64,000 nt of DNA from Izemoplasma sp964435595. GTDB lineage: Bacteria > Bacillota_I > Bacilli_A > Izemoplasmatales > Izemoplasmataceae. The notes under the pieces were generated by a model. The model made no database searches. It was not told the DNA's origin and saw only the letters and a list, made by a program, of their open reading frames with translations. Within the stretch, counting starts at the first letter, position 1, and each line of letters begins with the position of its first letter. The stretch covers positions 1 through 64,000 of the forward strand of contig CAYSZV010000008.1 of the NCBI GenBank assembly GCA_964435595.1. Direction: 5' to 3'. This document shows, in pieces, positions 41,782 through 50,908 of this stretch. The translations under genes were made by a program, and so were the position numbers.

Positions 41782-42651
41782 CTATATTTGGTCATCTATA
41801 ACAATTTGATCTGGAGCTTCTTTTAAGCATTCCGGATTCGACATTACATTTTTTGCATATTTCAAACTTTTTGCAAAATAATATCCATCGCAAACTCTTT
41901 CATCTGCAACAACTTTTAGATCCATTTTTTTTCTGGAAATAATTTCATTATCTCCATTTAATGTATTTTCTTTCGTTTTTGTACCGAACGCAATAAAAAC
42001 TGTATTTGTTCCTAAATTATATATATGATGATATACTGGTCGAATCCCAATTGATCCCAAATCAGTAACAAAAACACTACTGTGAAATGGACTTAATTTT
42101 ATAATTGGTTTAGGTAAAATCCCTATGTAATCTAATGCTCTAACAAAATTCATTAACCCACCATAAATGAAATTAGGAAACTTACTGAATATTTTAACAA
42201 ACACATCCATACTACTTTTTTCATCTTCTTTTTTGTTTAATTCAATTGTTTCATTCACAACTTTAATAACATCATATATTGTAGCATCCGGCTCTAATTT
42301 GAATTTAATTACAGTTTCTTCAGAATCTTCAGACATATCCTTCTTTATTGCGAGAGAAAATGATATCTCATTTCGAGCATATATTTTTTTTCCTACAACA
42401 AATCGGTTTATCTTAGGTTTTTGAGAAATCACGCGCACCATCGAAGCAATTAAAACATGTAAAAAGCCTAAGCGATAGCCTTCTTTTCGTAATTCTCTAA
42501 TAAATTTATGGGTCTCATCTAAATAAACTGTATCTTCAAAAAACACTTGTGCATCAGAACGATCTTTCATAATATGCGGTATCATTCTAAATAGTGGATC
42601 TATTTTTCGTAATTTATGACCATCTGAACGGTCCCCTAGTCTTCTTCTCAT
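41782..42651 (-). CDS. E2-like (CoA acyltransferase fold) protein lacking the catalytic His
   Basis: The 289-residue protein resembles the catalytic domain of 2-oxoacid dehydrogenase E2 and chloramphenicol acetyltransferase but has no lipoyl or peripheral-subunit domain. The family active site DHRVxDG is seen here as ADERVCDGYYFAKSL: the essential His is Glu, while the DG is kept. The middle FHSSVFVTDLGSIGIRPVYHHIYNLGTN corresponds to the core strand region. It is therefore probably not a pyruvate dehydrogenase E2; an altered acyltransferase or a non-catalytic homologue is likelier. It stands alone between two exporter operons. Confidence 0.75.
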   Translation of the reverse strand: MRRRLGDRSDGHKLRKIDPLFRMIPHIMKDRSDAQVFFEDTVYLDETHKFIRELRKEGYRLGFLHVLIASMVRVISQKPKINRFVVGKKIYARNEISFSLAIKKDMSEDSEETVIKFKLEPDATIYDVIKVVNETIELNKKEDEKSSMDVFVKIFSKFPNFIYGGLMNFVRALDYIGILPKPIIKLSPFHSSVFVTDLGSIGIRPVYHHIYNLGTNTVFIAFGTKTKENTLNGDNEIISRKKMDLKVVADERVCDGYYFAKSLKYAKNVMSNPECLKEAPDQIVIDDQI

Positions 42652-42706
42652 TACTCCACTCCTTTATTTAATTATATAGCAACTCTTTAGAATAGCAAAG
42701 AAAAAA

Positions 42707-42730
42707 AATAAGACCAAAATTGGTCTTATT
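42707..42730 (-). terminator. Terminator of the TetR-exporter operon
   Basis: The palindrome AATAAGACCAAA/ATTGGTCTTATT is followed by eight Ts on the minus strand. Confidence 0.85.
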
Positions 42731-44696
42731 CAATTACTAAATCTTTAAACTGAGTTGTATATAAATCATAGTAGAATCCTTTTTCTTTTAGCAACACTTG
42801 ATGACTACCCTCTTCAATTAATTTACCATCTTTAATTACTAGAATTTTATGGGCATTTCTAATCGTTTGAAGTCTGTGTGCTATAACAAAACTTGTTCTA
42901 CCTTCCATAAGCGTTTTCATGCTTTTTTGAATTCTGAATTCTGTTCTTGTATCAACATTCGAAGTCGCTTCATCCAAGATGAGTATGTCTGGGTTAGATA
43001 GTATAGTACGAGCAATACTGATTAATTGTCGTTCCCCATGGCTGAAGTTTTGTCCACCCTCTTGTACTTCACTCTCATACCCTTTCGGTAATCTAGTGAT
43101 GAAATCATGCGCATTTGCAAGCGTCGCAGCCTCTTCAATTTCTTCTTGCGTCGCATTGTGATTTCCATACACAATATTTTCATATACTGTCCCAGCAAAT
43201 AGTTTGGTATCTTGTAAAACGACACCTATTTTTTTACGCAACTGATCTTTTTTATATTGATTGATTTCAACATCATCAATTAAAATACTACCTGAATCAA
43301 CATCATAGAATCGATTCATTAGATTAATAATGGTTGTTTTACCACTACCTGTAGGTCCAACAATTGCGATTGTTTTCCCTTCTTTTGCACAGAAGGAAAT
43401 ATCTTCCAATACAGTAACTCCTTGATCATATCCAAATGTAACATTTCTAAATTCAACGTCACCTTTTAAATGTTCCACTTCTAAGCTACCGTCATTCACA
43501 TATTCATCCATTTCGTCCATCAAATTGAATACTCGTTCTGCTCCTGCAAGTCCTTGCTGAATCGTATTAAACATTTGTGAAAGACTTTGAATTGGTCTTA
43601 CAAAGTTTCTTGCATATGTTGTAATACCAGCGATATCTCCAATCGAAATTGGAATGATACCTGTGATGGCTAAGATTCCTCCTAAGATAATCAATACCAA
43701 ATAGATTACATTATTTATGAATCCAATCAGAGGCATAATAATTCCACCCCATACATTGGCTTTAAAACCAGCATCTCTAAGTTTTATATTCTTAATTTTA
43801 AACTCATTAATTGTATCTTTTTCTTGGCCATATAGTTTTAATATTCTTAATCCTGAAATGCTTTCTTCAACAATTGAATTTAATCCACCTAAATGTTTTT
43901 GTTGGGCAGTGAATCCAGCACGAGTACGTTTCGCTACTTGCATTGTGATGTATATCATTAATGGTACAAACAATAATACAACAATTGCCAACATCCAATT
44001 TAATAGAAACATCATAACTGCAGAACCTACAAGTGTGATCACACTTGATACCAACTCAGTTACAACTTGATTTAAACTATTTGAAATCAAGTCCACATCA
44101 TTGGTGATTCTACTTGAAATATCACCAGGCTGATTTTGATCATAATAACGTACTGGTAATTTCTGTAATTTATTAAATGCATCTCCACGAATTTTCTTAA
44201 CTGTTTTTTGGGAAACATTTACCATAATAAATCTAGATATATAACGGATAACACTATATATTGCTGCAATTCCCATAATATAAAATGCATAAGTAATTGC
44301 AATATCGAAATCTGCAACCTCAATAGCATCAATCGTTTGAGCTAGTAATGTTGGTATATATATACTTAATAAACTTGTTAAAAATATTGCTATAACAATA
44401 ATAATCAATCCATATTTGTAGTTTCCAAGATAATTCCAAATACGTGAAATAACTGCTTTGCGATTTTTCGCTTTTTTACCTAAATAAACTCCTCCACCAG
44501 GACCTCTCCCAACACGAGTATTTAACACCTTAGAATAATCATTTGTTGCTTCATTACGTTGTTTTACTTGATCTTTTGTTAGTATAACAGTTTTATGGTC
44601 TACATCATCAAAGGGAATATTCTTTACTTTATCATTCATATTTGTCATTGTTTGATCGTTATCCTTTGACATTTTTCTAGTATCCTTTTTAGGCAT
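42726..44696 (-). CDS. Heterodimeric ABC exporter, subunit with catalytic Glu (pair 2)
   Basis: ATG 44696 follows CAGGAGGTGAGCAAG; the longer frame upstream lies inside the preceding gene. A hydrophilic N-terminal extension of about 75 residues precedes six transmembrane helices. The ATPase domain has Walker A GPTGSGKTT, Q-loop VLQDTKLFAG, a degenerate signature FSHGE, Walker B ILILDEATSNVD and switch HRLQTI. With its upstream partner (Asp at the catalytic position) it forms an asymmetric exporter. It overlaps the partner by 8 bases and is the last gene of the TetR operon. Confidence 0.92.
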   Translation of the reverse strand: MPKKDTRKMSKDNDQTMTNMNDKVKNIPFDDVDHKTVILTKDQVKQRNEATNDYSKVLNTRVGRGPGGGVYLGKKAKNRKAVISRIWNYLGNYKYGLIIIVIAIFLTSLLSIYIPTLLAQTIDAIEVADFDIAITYAFYIMGIAAIYSVIRYISRFIMVNVSQKTVKKIRGDAFNKLQKLPVRYYDQNQPGDISSRITNDVDLISNSLNQVVTELVSSVITLVGSAVMMFLLNWMLAIVVLLFVPLMIYITMQVAKRTRAGFTAQQKHLGGLNSIVEESISGLRILKLYGQEKDTINEFKIKNIKLRDAGFKANVWGGIIMPLIGFINNVIYLVLIILGGILAITGIIPISIGDIAGITTYARNFVRPIQSLSQMFNTIQQGLAGAERVFNLMDEMDEYVNDGSLEVEHLKGDVEFRNVTFGYDQGVTVLEDISFCAKEGKTIAIVGPTGSGKTTIINLMNRFYDVDSGSILIDDVEINQYKKDQLRKKIGVVLQDTKLFAGTVYENIVYGNHNATQEEIEEAATLANAHDFITRLPKGYESEVQEGGQNFSHGERQLISIARTILSNPDILILDEATSNVDTRTEFRIQKSMKTLMEGRTSFVIAHRLQTIRNAHKILVIKDGKLIEEGSHQVLLKEKGFYYDLYTTQFKDLVIE

Positions 44697-46455
44697 CTTG
44701 CTCACCTCCTGTACCGAGTTGAGACAGTGCAATTTCTTGATATACTTCAGATGTTTTCAATAAATTTTCATGAGTATCAAATCCATCTAATTTCCCTTTA
44801 TTATTTAGTACCAAAATTTTATCCATATTTCTAATTGTAGAAACTTTTTGGGATATAACTAAAGTCGTCATATTTGATGATAGTTCTTTTATTGAACTCA
44901 AAATGGTTTCTTCACTTTTTGCATCAACAGCACTTGTTGAGTCATCCAATATTAAGATTTTAGGTTCTCTAATAAATGCACGTGCTAATGATATTCTTTG
45001 TTTCTGACCACCGGATAAATTTTGTCCACCTTGTTCAATTTTATGGTTATAGAAATCATCATATTGTTTGATGAATTCATTGGCGACAGCATATTCACTA
45101 GCTCGCTCAAAATCGTCAAGATTAGCAGCCTTGTTTCCCTGAATAATATTAGTCCCAACACTACCACTAAAAATTGTTGCTTTTTGTGATACAACTGAAA
45201 TTTGTGAGCGTAAAGTATCTAAATCAATTTCTCTAATATCAATCCCATTCACTTTAATGCTTCCATTGGTTACATCATATATCCTAGGAACAAGATTTAT
45301 TAACGAAGATTTTCCACTCCCTGTCGAACCAATAATACCTATAGTTTGTCCTGGGTTTACCTTAAAAGAAATATCTGTTAATACATTATTTCCATTATCT
45401 CCATATCCAAATGAAACATTTTGAAACTCGATATCACCTTTGAGAGAAATGTCAGTTAAAGCATTTTCTGAGTTAACCAAATCTACTTTCACATCCAACA
45501 CTTCATAAATCCTCTTTGCACTTACACTTGCTCTACTCATAAATACAAGAACCATTGCAAACATTAACAATCCAGATAAGGTAATCATTGAATAGTTTGT
45601 GAATGCTAGTAATTGTCCAGTAGATGGATTACCAAATTCATTTAGCAACTGTCCATCCTTATAATATCCAATTGCCAAAACAATTGCTGCAGCAAATGTA
45701 ATATTGAATATAAGGTTAATAATCGGTTCAGCTAATCCCATAACTTTGTTAGCAATCGAGTTTATTCTACGATAATTTTCATTTGCAGTCTCAAACTTAT
45801 CAGCTTCGCTGTCTTGGGTTACAAATGATTTGATTGCTCTTGGAGCATTCGCAGTTTCTAATGTAACTTTATTAATCTCATCAACATTTCTTTGTACTTT
45901 TGCAAAATACGGAAAGGCAATCGCAATAATGATAATTATCGTTATTAGTAGCGTTGGAATTGCCCAGTAAAATACAGCTGACAGCTCAGGCGCATTTTGA
46001 ATTGCAAAGATTAAACCAAATACTAACATAAATGGTGCTCTTATCACAATTCTAAAAGCCATTTGGAAAAAGTTTTGAATTCTCGTAATATCATTTGTAG
46101 AAGTCGTAATTAATCTTGACGTTTTAAAATGATCAATATTATGAAATGATAACGATTGAATTTTAGTAAATAACTCTTCTCTTAAATCGGCTGTTGCATA
46201 CATTGATACTCTTACAGATGCATAGTTATTAATTAATCCTGTTATTATCAAGAACAAAGCAGCTAAAACCATATACATTGAATACTCAAATAATAATGTT
46301 AAGTTCTCATTTGGAATGGCATCATCAATTACATATTGCATAAATGTTGGAATTGCTAGTTCAGCAATTACTACTGCACTCATTGCAAATATACTTAATA
46401 CAACAAAACCTGGGTATTTAAATACATATTTTATAATTCTTCCTAAATCTCTCAT
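44689..46455 (-). CDS. Heterodimeric ABC exporter, degenerate-site subunit (pair 2)
   Basis: The 588-residue half-transporter has Walker A GSTGSGKSS, canonical signature LSGGQKQRISLAR and Walker B ILILDDSTSAVD, with Asp replacing the catalytic Glu. The switch region reads VISQKVSTI, where the usual His is Gln. It follows the TetR gene by one base and precedes its partner. Both changes mark the degenerate ATP site, so hydrolysis must rely on the partner. Confidence 0.92.
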   Translation of the reverse strand: MRDLGRIIKYVFKYPGFVVLSIFAMSAVVIAELAIPTFMQYVIDDAIPNENLTLLFEYSMYMVLAALFLIITGLINNYASVRVSMYATADLREELFTKIQSLSFHNIDHFKTSRLITTSTNDITRIQNFFQMAFRIVIRAPFMLVFGLIFAIQNAPELSAVFYWAIPTLLITIIIIIAIAFPYFAKVQRNVDEINKVTLETANAPRAIKSFVTQDSEADKFETANENYRRINSIANKVMGLAEPIINLIFNITFAAAIVLAIGYYKDGQLLNEFGNPSTGQLLAFTNYSMITLSGLLMFAMVLVFMSRASVSAKRIYEVLDVKVDLVNSENALTDISLKGDIEFQNVSFGYGDNGNNVLTDISFKVNPGQTIGIIGSTGSGKSSLINLVPRIYDVTNGSIKVNGIDIREIDLDTLRSQISVVSQKATIFSGSVGTNIIQGNKAANLDDFERASEYAVANEFIKQYDDFYNHKIEQGGQNLSGGQKQRISLARAFIREPKILILDDSTSAVDAKSEETILSSIKELSSNMTTLVISQKVSTIRNMDKILVLNNKGKLDGFDTHENLLKTSEVYQEIALSQLGTGGEQDA

Positions 46456-46456
46456 T

Positions 46457-47062
46457 CTATTCCTCCTTAAGTAATCCGTGTTTCAATATGTCAATATAGA
46501 AATAGATTTCTTTCTTCGCTTCCTCTTTCGATAAATTATCAATTAACGATTTACGAATAACATTTCTTTTTACATCTTGAATCATCTGATACATTTTGAT
46601 TAAGTCATCTTCATGAATTAATTTAACCTTAGTCAAATCAAATTTACGTAAGATTCCCAAAATATATTCTTTTCTTTTTTTATTATGAACTTGGACATAC
46701 GCTTCGTTCATCGAAATACTTTTCATAACATTCATCATAAATTGATGACGTTTGTCATTTGTATACGCATCATAATCATATTCAAATGAATTAACAGAAA
46801 ACTCAAACAAATCATCACTTGTATCTGCGTAAGTCTCTCCAATTTTGAACATTTTATCAAATTCACCTTCAATAACATAAAAGTATAAGTCCTCTAAATC
46901 TTCAAAATACTGATAAAAACTCCCTCTTGGTATCCCAGCATTTTTAATAATATTAGAAACTCTAGACTTATACATTTCATTTTCAGTGAATTCATCCACT
47001 GCTGACTGCAATATTTTTTGTTTCTTCTCCTCTGGAAGATTAAAAAAAGTATCTTTTGGCAT
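46457..47062 (-). CDS. TetR-family repressor of exporter pair 2
   Basis: ATG 47062 follows AAAGGAGTGGATGTA; upstream codons belong to the promoter. Residues about 10-55 are the TetR helix-turn-helix (EEKKQKILQSAVDEFTENEMYKSRVSNIIKNAGIPRGSFYQYFEDLEDLYFYVIE). The C-terminal 140 residues form the ligand and dimer domain and are not similar to a named group. The gene is first in the operon, and two TGACA-N3-TGTCA sites cover its promoter, so it should repress itself and the exporter until a ligand binds. Confidence 0.93.
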   Translation of the reverse strand: MPKDTFFNLPEEKKQKILQSAVDEFTENEMYKSRVSNIIKNAGIPRGSFYQYFEDLEDLYFYVIEGEFDKMFKIGETYADTSDDLFEFSVNSFEYDYDAYTNDKRHQFMMNVMKSISMNEAYVQVHNKKRKEYILGILRKFDLTKVKLIHEDDLIKMYQMIQDVKRNVIRKSLIDNLSKEEAKKEIYFYIDILKHGLLKEE

Positions 47063-47078
47063 TACATCCACTCCTTTA

Positions 47079-47125
47079 TGACAATGTGTCACAATAATTA
47101 TATGTGACAACTTGTCATATGTCAA
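47079..47125 (-). promoter_or_regulatory. Consensus promoter with two TetR-type operators
   Basis: On the minus strand TTGACA (47125-47120) and TATAAT (47102-47097) are exactly 17 bases apart. Two palindromes TGACA-ACT-TGTCA (47105-47117, in the spacer) and TGACA-ATG-TGTCA (47079-47091, after the -10) lie 26 bp centre to centre. Confidence 0.9.
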
Positions 47126-47140
47126 GTAGCTTGCAACAAA

Positions 47141-47163
47141 AAAACTTCCAAAATGGAAGTTTT
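47141..47163 (-). terminator. Terminator of the membrane hydrolase gene
   Basis: Stem AAAACTTCCA/TGGAAGTTTT, followed by a T run on the minus strand; the stop at 47163 is at its edge. Confidence 0.85.
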
Positions 47164-48863
47164 TATTCTAAAAAGTCTATGATGTAGCCAACAACAAGAT
47201 CTTGCTGTTCTTTATTGGACATTTCTGCTTCTCCATCTCCTCTTTGATTTCCATAATAGCCAAAATATGCATGGTTTCCACCTTCTATCATTACTTCAGT
47301 TAAATTGTTGATAGATTTGGTGTTTTCATCATAAGTATCCCAGTCCATTTGAATATCAAATTCCGCAGAAATAATCAATGTTTCAGTCGATTCTATCTCT
47401 CCGAGATTATATGATCCCAATAACACCAAGTAATTAATATCAGGATGTTTAGAAACGACCATTGAAGACACAACACCACCTAACGAATGACCCATTACAA
47501 TATTTGTTTTGCCTTCTTCAAGATATTTACTACCTAAATTCGGCTGTAATATTGCTAAATTCGCAATTGGTTTGATTATTGTAACTTTCATCCCTTGATT
47601 CGCAAGTTCTGTTGCCAAGTACAAATATGCTTCTGGCATAACTTTTCCGCCAGGAATAAATACAATATTATTCTCATATGTCGAAGGTTCTAATACTATT
47701 GCTTTTGAAGTATCACTTCGAGTCACATTACTATTAAGTTCAATAAACTCATACATCTCAGGCTCAGGTGTATAAGGGCTATTTATATACATCACTGATA
47801 TAGCTGACACGCCGAGAATGATATAAAGCAGAATGCGTGATGTCTTATTAAGCCAATTCGGAATATTAAATCGTTTATTTAGGAAGATTGGTATCGCAAT
47901 CATATAAACAAAAACAAACGCAAGTCCATACTCAATAAAAGGTATGCGTATTACTTCATTTACATCAACAAAAGTATAGTCTGTAAACAATCCCGAATAT
48001 ACAAGAATTACAATCAATAAGAACGAAATTTGCGATCCCACTATCAGTTTTTTATTTAATCCTAATCCATAAATTTGTGTCACAAAGAAAATTGCTGCAA
48101 ACCCGAATAAGAACATTGCGAATGGTGCATTTTGAGAGACCATTGCAACAGTCGTACCGTGAAACAAAACTGCTACTTCTAACACAACTTTGAAATAATT
48201 GTTATAATGAATTTTTGTTCGAGCAAAGGAGAGTTGAATAAAGAGTAAAAACATATAAAAGAATCCAAACATATGGAAAGATGTAAACTCCATTGGATGA
48301 TACCAAAAAGTAAAAACAGTTGCCAAAACTATGAATTTACCATGGTTTTTTACAATCCAAGAAGTAGACTCCTTTGGAAATGGTACTTTTTTACCAAAGA
48401 ACAATCCTCTTCTTTTATTTTCCATAATTAATATCAACACCAACATTACAATGACTGATCCTTGTGATGACCAAACTGGTGTATCTTGAGCCAAAGCATC
48501 ATACCAAATCCAAGTATGTAAAAAGTGAATTACAATGAATATCGCATTATAAATCAATAAGTAGATATTAAATTTAGACAGTCCATCTTGTTTATTGCTT
48601 TGGTCTAATTTTAATCTTTTTAGTAGAATCATATTTCCTACCAGATGTATTGCAAAAAAACTCCAAGCAGTAATTCTAGCAATATTGCTTCTATCAATTG
48701 GACGGAATTTCCACATATAATAACTAAATCCAGTATCAAAACTTTCTGGATTAGAATAATAATTATTGATAGAATTCGGCATAAAAACCATTACCGCAGT
48801 CAATAAAAAAGCACCAACTAAAGCGACTAAAAATACTTTATTTACTCTACTCATATTAGACAC
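47163..48863 (-). CDS. Polytopic membrane protein fused to an alpha/beta hydrolase
   Basis: The first ~370 residues contain about ten hydrophobic helices in pairs (for example VFLVALVGAFLLTAVMVFMP, VIVMLVLILIME, GFFYMFLLFIQLSFA, LLYIILGVSAISVMYI). The C-terminal ~190 residues are an extracytoplasmic alpha/beta hydrolase: the nucleophile elbow is GHSLGGVVSS, a probable acidic residue lies in SAEFDIQMDW, and the His is in GGNHAYFGYYG. The hydrolase resembles the small DUF/PF12695-type group; I do not recognise the membrane part. Start at ATG 48863; a separate terminator makes it monocistronic. Lipid or cell-surface ester cleavage is conceivable but not shown. Confidence 0.7.
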   Translation of the reverse strand: MSNMSRVNKVFLVALVGAFLLTAVMVFMPNSINNYYSNPESFDTGFSYYMWKFRPIDRSNIARITAWSFFAIHLVGNMILLKRLKLDQSNKQDGLSKFNIYLLIYNAIFIVIHFLHTWIWYDALAQDTPVWSSQGSVIVMLVLILIMENKRRGLFFGKKVPFPKESTSWIVKNHGKFIVLATVFTFWYHPMEFTSFHMFGFFYMFLLFIQLSFARTKIHYNNYFKVVLEVAVLFHGTTVAMVSQNAPFAMFLFGFAAIFFVTQIYGLGLNKKLIVGSQISFLLIVILVYSGLFTDYTFVDVNEVIRIPFIEYGLAFVFVYMIAIPIFLNKRFNIPNWLNKTSRILLYIILGVSAISVMYINSPYTPEPEMYEFIELNSNVTRSDTSKAIVLEPSTYENNIVFIPGGKVMPEAYLYLATELANQGMKVTIIKPIANLAILQPNLGSKYLEEGKTNIVMGHSLGGVVSSMVVSKHPDINYLVLLGSYNLGEIESTETLIISAEFDIQMDWDTYDENTKSINNLTEVMIEGGNHAYFGYYGNQRGDGEAEMSNKEQQDLVVGYIIDFLE

Positions 48864-48968
48864 AACCTTTCACTCTATTATAACAAAAAAACAAGAAATC
48901 GTTTACTTTATCATATTAATTATACTTATTATAAAGAAATGGTATACTACAGTTGAGGTGAGTAAATT

Positions 48969-49913
48969 ATGGAAAAAAGTAAAGTAGTAATTGTTGGAAC
49001 AGGTTTTGTTGGTATGAGCTATGCCTACGCATTGTTAAATCAAGGAGCTGTTGAAGAACTTATACTTATCGATATAGATCATGAGAAAGCATTAGGCGAA
49101 GCTATGGATTTAAATCACGGACTTCCTTTTGCGCCAAGAAAAATGACGATAAAAGCTGGAAGTTACAGTGACTGTAAAGATGCGGGGTTAGTAGTGATTA
49201 CCGCAGGTGTAAATCAAAAAGAAGGTGAAACTAGAATTCACTTATTAAACAGAAATGCAACGATTATGAAATCAGTTGTAAATAGTGTCATGGAGTCTGG
49301 CTTTGATGGAATTTTCCTTGTAGCTAGTAATCCCGTTGATATCTTATCATATGTAGCTTGGAAAGAATCAGGTCTTCCAAAAAGCAAAGTAATTGGAAGC
49401 GGTACTTCTCTTGATACAGCAAGATTGCGCTATGAAATTTCACAATTTGTAAATATTGATTCAAGAAATGTTCATGCATATATCTTAGGAGAACACGGTG
49501 ACTCAGAATTTGTTGCTTGGAGCAATGCACATATAGGAGCAAAATCAATTCAAGATGTATTAAACACAATGGAAGAAATAAACTTTGAAGATTTGGAAAC
49601 AATTCATAAAAAAGTAAAAAATGCTGCTTATGAAATTATTAAACGAAAAAAAGCTACGTATTACGGTGTCGGAATGGCACTTGTTCGAATCACACAAGCA
49701 ATCTTTAATAATGAAAACAGAATATTACCAATTAGTGTATTAAATGATGGCTTATATAGTTGTGAGAAAAATGTTTACATTGGTCTTCCAGCAGTATTAA
49801 ACCGCGATGGAGTACATCATGTTGTAAAACTCAATTTGTCAATCGATGAGGAACGAAAATTGCAACATTCAGCAAAAATATTAAGAACAAATCTTGAAAA
49901 AATGGGATATTAA
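48969..49913 (+). CDS. ldh: L-lactate dehydrogenase
   Basis: The enzyme reduces pyruvate to L-lactate with NADH. The NAD fold is VVIVGTGFVGMSYAYALLNQG. The specificity loop AGVNQKEGETR carries the Gln typical of lactate rather than malate dehydrogenases and the catalytic-loop Arg. The active-site His is in GEHGDSEF. The length of 314 residues is standard. Ribosome site TGAGGTGAG precedes ATG 48969. It is monocistronic and ends at a shared terminator. Confidence 0.96.
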   Translation: MEKSKVVIVGTGFVGMSYAYALLNQGAVEELILIDIDHEKALGEAMDLNHGLPFAPRKMTIKAGSYSDCKDAGLVVITAGVNQKEGETRIHLLNRNATIMKSVVNSVMESGFDGIFLVASNPVDILSYVAWKESGLPKSKVIGSGTSLDTARLRYEISQFVNIDSRNVHAYILGEHGDSEFVAWSNAHIGAKSIQDVLNTMEEINFEDLETIHKKVKNAAYEIIKRKKATYYGVGMALVRITQAIFNNENRILPISVLNDGLYSCEKNVYIGLPAVLNRDGVHHVVKLNLSIDEERKLQHSAKILRTNLEKMGY

Positions 49914-49918
49914 TTAAA

Positions 49919-49942
49919 AGAGAATCAGTCAACTGATTCTCT
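49919..49942. terminator. Bidirectional terminator
   Basis: Stem AGAGAATCAGT/ACTGATTCTCT with a two-base loop, flanked by A and T runs, between convergent genes. Confidence 0.9.
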
Positions 49943-50908
49943 TTTTTCAAATCTATAAAATACTCCTGCTTGACTGCGAATACGATCCAAAATACCAATC
50001 ACATCTCTCATCACTTGATACGTCATCACTTCGTTTTCAAGGTTTCCACTTAAAACTGTATTTGAAAACGATTCGATTTCATCTACAAACCCATCTCCAC
50101 GATAAGGAATTTGAAATTTTTCATCGTTTATAATGATCGTCTCAGAGTGAAAGAAATTTTTCATAATGACATATCCATTTTCGAACTCCAACAATCCGTT
50201 CGTATCTAAATCTTGACTTAAACTCGAGCGTAAACTAGCTACAAGCCCTGAAGCAAAAGAAAGATTACAACTCATATCCAAATCAACACCCAGTTCACTT
50301 AAAGATGAATCCACTTCCATTTCCACAATATCTGATTGATCAAAGAATCTAGTTGTACCAATTGGGTATATCCCCAGATCAAGTATACTTCCTCCTGCTA
50401 AATCGGGATTTAGAAGTCTACCAGTTTCAGGATAATCCTCATCAATTTCAAATCCAAAACTAAACTCAATGTGTTTTAGTTTTCCAAACTCTTTTGAATC
50501 AATTATTTCTTTGACTTTTTTGGTTGCTGGTAAAAACCTAGTCCAAAATGCTTCCATTACAACAACTTTGTATTTTTGAGCTAAAAACAATACTTCTTCA
50601 AGCCCTCTACTATTCACTGTGATTGGTTTTTCAACTAAGACATGTTTCCCATTGCGAATCATTAGTTTTGCTTGTTCAAGATGGAAATTATGTGGTGTAG
50701 CGATATATACAGCATCAATTTCTGTAGATTTTGCTAACTCCTCGTAACTACCATATGCAATTGAGACATTAAACTCTTCTTTAAACTTTTCTGCTTTTTC
50801 TAGACTTCTCGATGCTACTGCAACCAATGTTGCATTAGGAACCAATCGAATATCGGATGCGAATTTTCTCGCTATCTCTCCAGGTCCTAAGATTCCAAAT
50901 CTAACCAT
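49925..50908 (-). CDS. Gfo/Idh/MocA-family oxidoreductase
   Basis: The 327-residue protein has an N-terminal NAD(P) fold (FGILGPGEIARKFASDI) and the family motif EKPITVNSRGLEEV, with the C-terminal barrel domain (SFGFEIDEDYPETGRLLNPDLAGGSILDLGIYPI) typical of dihydrodiol/glucose-fructose oxidoreductase-like members. The substrate is probably a sugar or polyol but is not predictable. It overlaps the aldo/keto reductase gene by one base, so the two redox enzymes are coexpressed. Confidence 0.9.
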   Translation of the reverse strand: MVRFGILGPGEIARKFASDIRLVPNATLVAVASRSLEKAEKFKEEFNVSIAYGSYEELAKSTEIDAVYIATPHNFHLEQAKLMIRNGKHVLVEKPITVNSRGLEEVLFLAQKYKVVVMEAFWTRFLPATKKVKEIIDSKEFGKLKHIEFSFGFEIDEDYPETGRLLNPDLAGGSILDLGIYPIGTTRFFDQSDIVEMEVDSSLSELGVDLDMSCNLSFASGLVASLRSSLSQDLDTNGLLEFENGYVIMKNFFHSETIIINDEKFQIPYRGDGFVDEIESFSNTVLSGNLENEVMTYQVMRDVIGILDRIRSQAGVFYRFEKRESVD

